A stretch of 64,000 nt of DNA from Verrucomicrobia bacterium LW23 (GTDB taxonomy: Bacteria > Verrucomicrobiota > Verrucomicrobiia > Methylacidiphilales > UBA1321): the NCBI GenBank assembly GCA_003054695.1, contig QAZA01000039.1, positions 248,001 through 312,000 on the forward strand, written 5' to 3'. The notes under the pieces were generated by a model. It ran no database searches and was not told where the DNA came from. It saw only the letters and a program-made list of their open reading frames with translations. Positions 63,301 through 64,000 of this stretch are shown here, piece after piece. Both the position numbers and the translations under genes were made by a program. Each line of letters opens with the position of its first letter. Within the stretch, counting starts at the first letter, position 1.

Positions 63301-64000
63301 TTCACCGCCAGGTCCATGCGCTGATTGCGCACGTGCAGGCCGGCCAGCCGGGCCAGATAATCCATCTGCCGCGCGGGATCTTCCTTCTGCAGCAAAGTAA
63401 GTTGCTCTTCCGCAGCGGCATAGCTACCCGTTTGCGATGTCAGGATTTCAACAAGGCGTTCGCGCAGGCGCACTTTGAGGGCCGGGTCATCGGCAGCAGC
63501 CAGCCTGGAGCGCAGCGCCTCTTCAATCTGCTCCTTGCCAATGCCGCTGCGGCCATAAACGTCCAGGAAGGACTGCATGCGTTCCGATTTCGCCTGAGCA
63601 TCCGCAATCTTATCACCTTCCAGCGCAACACGTTCCGACTCCAGGAAGGCCGGCGATGTTTCAAAGACATCGTGGAACTTGGCGGCGGCCTCCAGCCACA
63701 TGCGGTAGCGGGCGCCGCTGTCCGCAATGGCGCGGGTTTCGGCAAGAACGCGCAGCCCTTCCTCCTGTTGCCCCAGCTGCGCAAGTACTTGCAGGAGAAG
63801 GACTCGCACCTCGATGCTTACCGGATCCTGCCGGGCGCGCGCGGTGAGGGCATCGCGGGCTTGCGTCCAGAGCTCCTGCCGCACCATAAACTGCAGAACC
63901 TCAAGGAATTGCTCGATAGGCAGCGTGGGCGGGACGGACTGGGAGAAGAGGGCGCGCACCTGTTCTTTTTGCTCACCGGCCAGGTAAAGCTCGGCCAGCT
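60345..64000 (-). CDS. TPR-like plus PQQ beta-propeller protein (5' end outside window)
   Basis: At least 1218 residues are encoded; the frame stays open and protein-like to the right window edge (LAELYLAGEQKEQ precedes the first GTG at 63959), so the start lies outside. The N-terminal 450 residues are paired helices of TPR type. From about residue 570 the chain looks like a PQQ/quinoprotein-type beta-propeller (LFVLDSQGNGYGVHSRTGKL, YGSATGLMDRQTGATLWTL), which often acts as a binding scaffold and not as an enzyme when the catalytic residues are missing. The last 100 residues are Pro/Glu-rich. ATGCCCGG/CCGGGCAT forms a stem over the stop codon. Confidence 0.85.
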   Translation of the reverse strand, partial: LAELYLAGEQKEQVRALFSQSVPPTLPIEQFLEVLQFMVRQELWTQARDALTARARQDPVSIEVRVLLLQVLAQLGQQEEGLRVLAETRAIADSGARYRMWLEAAAKFHDVFETSPAFLESERVALEGDKIADAQAKSERMQSFLDVYGRSGIGKEQIEEALRSRLAAADDPALKVRLRERLVEILTSQTGSYAAAEEQLTLLQKEDPARQMDYLARLAGLHVRNQRMDLAVKLLPQIDVLQVSQSSLIEALLPLYTQDTSQAPQGPGATGAVGYTLALERLINMDPSNRAHWRQWLLQLASAGEEFKLRAGLQRVLAGVERMPLSDETRQELEGHLRDSYGRSAGKLAADNTPSAWTEALPLLDFIYQGSADRTQRAWALWMRAWLLKKLDQNAARDEAIAELQKLIDGEDGSVATSQHTAAEAFAGAPKTSGTTDTYPGAMGGVRANSLDDLLAGSRDAKSSASGAGNVDRLTGIAFPDGLTLSADAAMALLRDPAPAASAFPAPSPATASAALRLPSDSALNLAWCFDTPSGLPIQASVQADEDVLFVLDSQGNGYGVHSRTGKLLWDQPALVADYPTAAATTGDPRSNLQVVTRYQGGQRFTFRTQVRAGQRQDRLSYVTPATDGRGRVYLPTSSGALCINARSGQVMWEADLFAEPVTVGPSANGQEVPPIPLTQIFCQDDRVWVAAPWRNDVGMFSAGNGKLLWSAKLDGGREVAIPGGSTGSALGPKHLMVYGSATGLMDRQTGATLWTLEPERVRRFPVDMKEPSGRPGGGQDASAAAPHAYSYNSTRAQLNRYNNISAQYSGGMALGSRPGFNFTTDSQGQNVLYMDANPPGTSYIERMPGFQLSILAPAVGWASRTARANERLAAIAAGRLLLMLPGEVLSINLEIPVGARRILNGGTFAGVAGRSAVFTQQNALVLIDVVSGEVTQLPYQQFVAAAAATGKAVPNAKTAAVWPQACVDGVLVYATGPWGIACVNARTAHVLRVQPWPESLAAVPAGGNSFGMASTVTSPSEGYQPRPFLTLTGMQIPNTTGQYAYLVPMISSVQSNLLIASMSPGRIAGFVPPPANALASPDASFRATRVAEIAHIYAAAPHAMPVAAEAAEPRLGGEEPAAARGEVMSGPGASGYRGLGAPLEGDSSPASAPAASPLAPGVPASSGPGEFPEHRDANPQLDAPEASSDRPERGLSPGPATSSTPGAESVPAGMPG

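Noticed and set aside
1-64000. CRISPR array, insertion sequence or prophage
   Set aside because: No regularly spaced direct repeats with unique spacers, no transposase, integrase, terminase or capsid-like protein was seen. The short-unit repeats have no spacers and are arranged as inverted arms.

Overview
The window is GC-rich chromosomal DNA from a Gram-negative bacterium. The best fit is the PVC superphylum, probably Verrucomicrobiota. This is inferred from a chlamydia-like sctJ-sctK-sctL order of type III secretion genes, many Pro/Ala-rich extensions on housekeeping proteins, few clear Shine-Dalgarno sites, and dispersed intergenic repeats with short 8-10 nt units. No 16S gene is present to settle the taxonomy. 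About 47 protein genes or gene remnants and one tRNA are supported. I saw no insertion sequence, prophage or CRISPR array.

Region by region. 0-6 kb: dnaE, a polyprenyl-phosphate glycosyltransferase and an unknown protein. 6-10 kb (minus strand): an overlapping operon of membrane proteins of the DUF4129/DUF4350 type. 10-13.4 kb: an N-acetylmuramoyl-L-alanine amidase and a second amidase-like protein whose first zinc-ligand motif is degenerate. 13.5-16.5 kb: an orphan VapB-like antitoxin running into tRNA-Pro, then small secreted proteins and lipoproteins of extreme composition. 16.8-23.4 kb (plus strand): a large exported protein, a pair of small membrane proteins, a DUF971 protein with a metal-binding tail, an MFS transporter and a heptosyltransferase. 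23.4-25.4 kb: a protein made of four homing-endonuclease-associated repeats, followed by 0.7 kb without genes that ends in an intrinsic terminator. 25.5-31.5 kb (mostly minus strand): pgsA, a Tat-exported amine oxidase, a membrane protein, a frameshifted CdiI-like immunity gene on the plus strand, and an ECF sigma factor with a membrane partner. 32-34.9 kb: trpB, trpF and an exported protein. 35.4-43.7 kb: apaG divergent from thiD-truA-metallophosphoesterase, then two membrane proteins and recJ. 43.7-47.8 kb: ftsH and an alpha/beta hydrolase lacking its nucleophilic serine. 48.8-50.7 kb: sctJ-sctK-sctL. 51-64 kb: a DUF2339 membrane protein, an LptF/LptG permease, a membrane protein, a membrane-anchored PpiC-type isomerase, homoserine dehydrogenase, and a TPR/PQQ-propeller protein cut by the window edge.

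A theme is the cell envelope: two amidase-fold proteins, LptF/G, heptosyltransferase, PgsA, FtsH, a periplasmic prolyl isomerase and lipoproteins all point to a double-membrane cell that makes LPS-like glycolipid. The trpF/trpB and hom genes give amino-acid biosynthesis, and thiD gives thiamine biosynthesis.

The most unusual content lies between genes. Several elements are built from short words repeated with a period of about 9 nt (for example CACGAATAA, GCAACGTAC, GCAAAGGAC) and arranged as long inverted repeats. In three of the pairs the two arms differ by one unit. Other leads are the possible noncoding RNA at 24.7-25.4 kb, the four-repeat protein next to it, and the isolated sctJKL block bordered by a nested cruciform.
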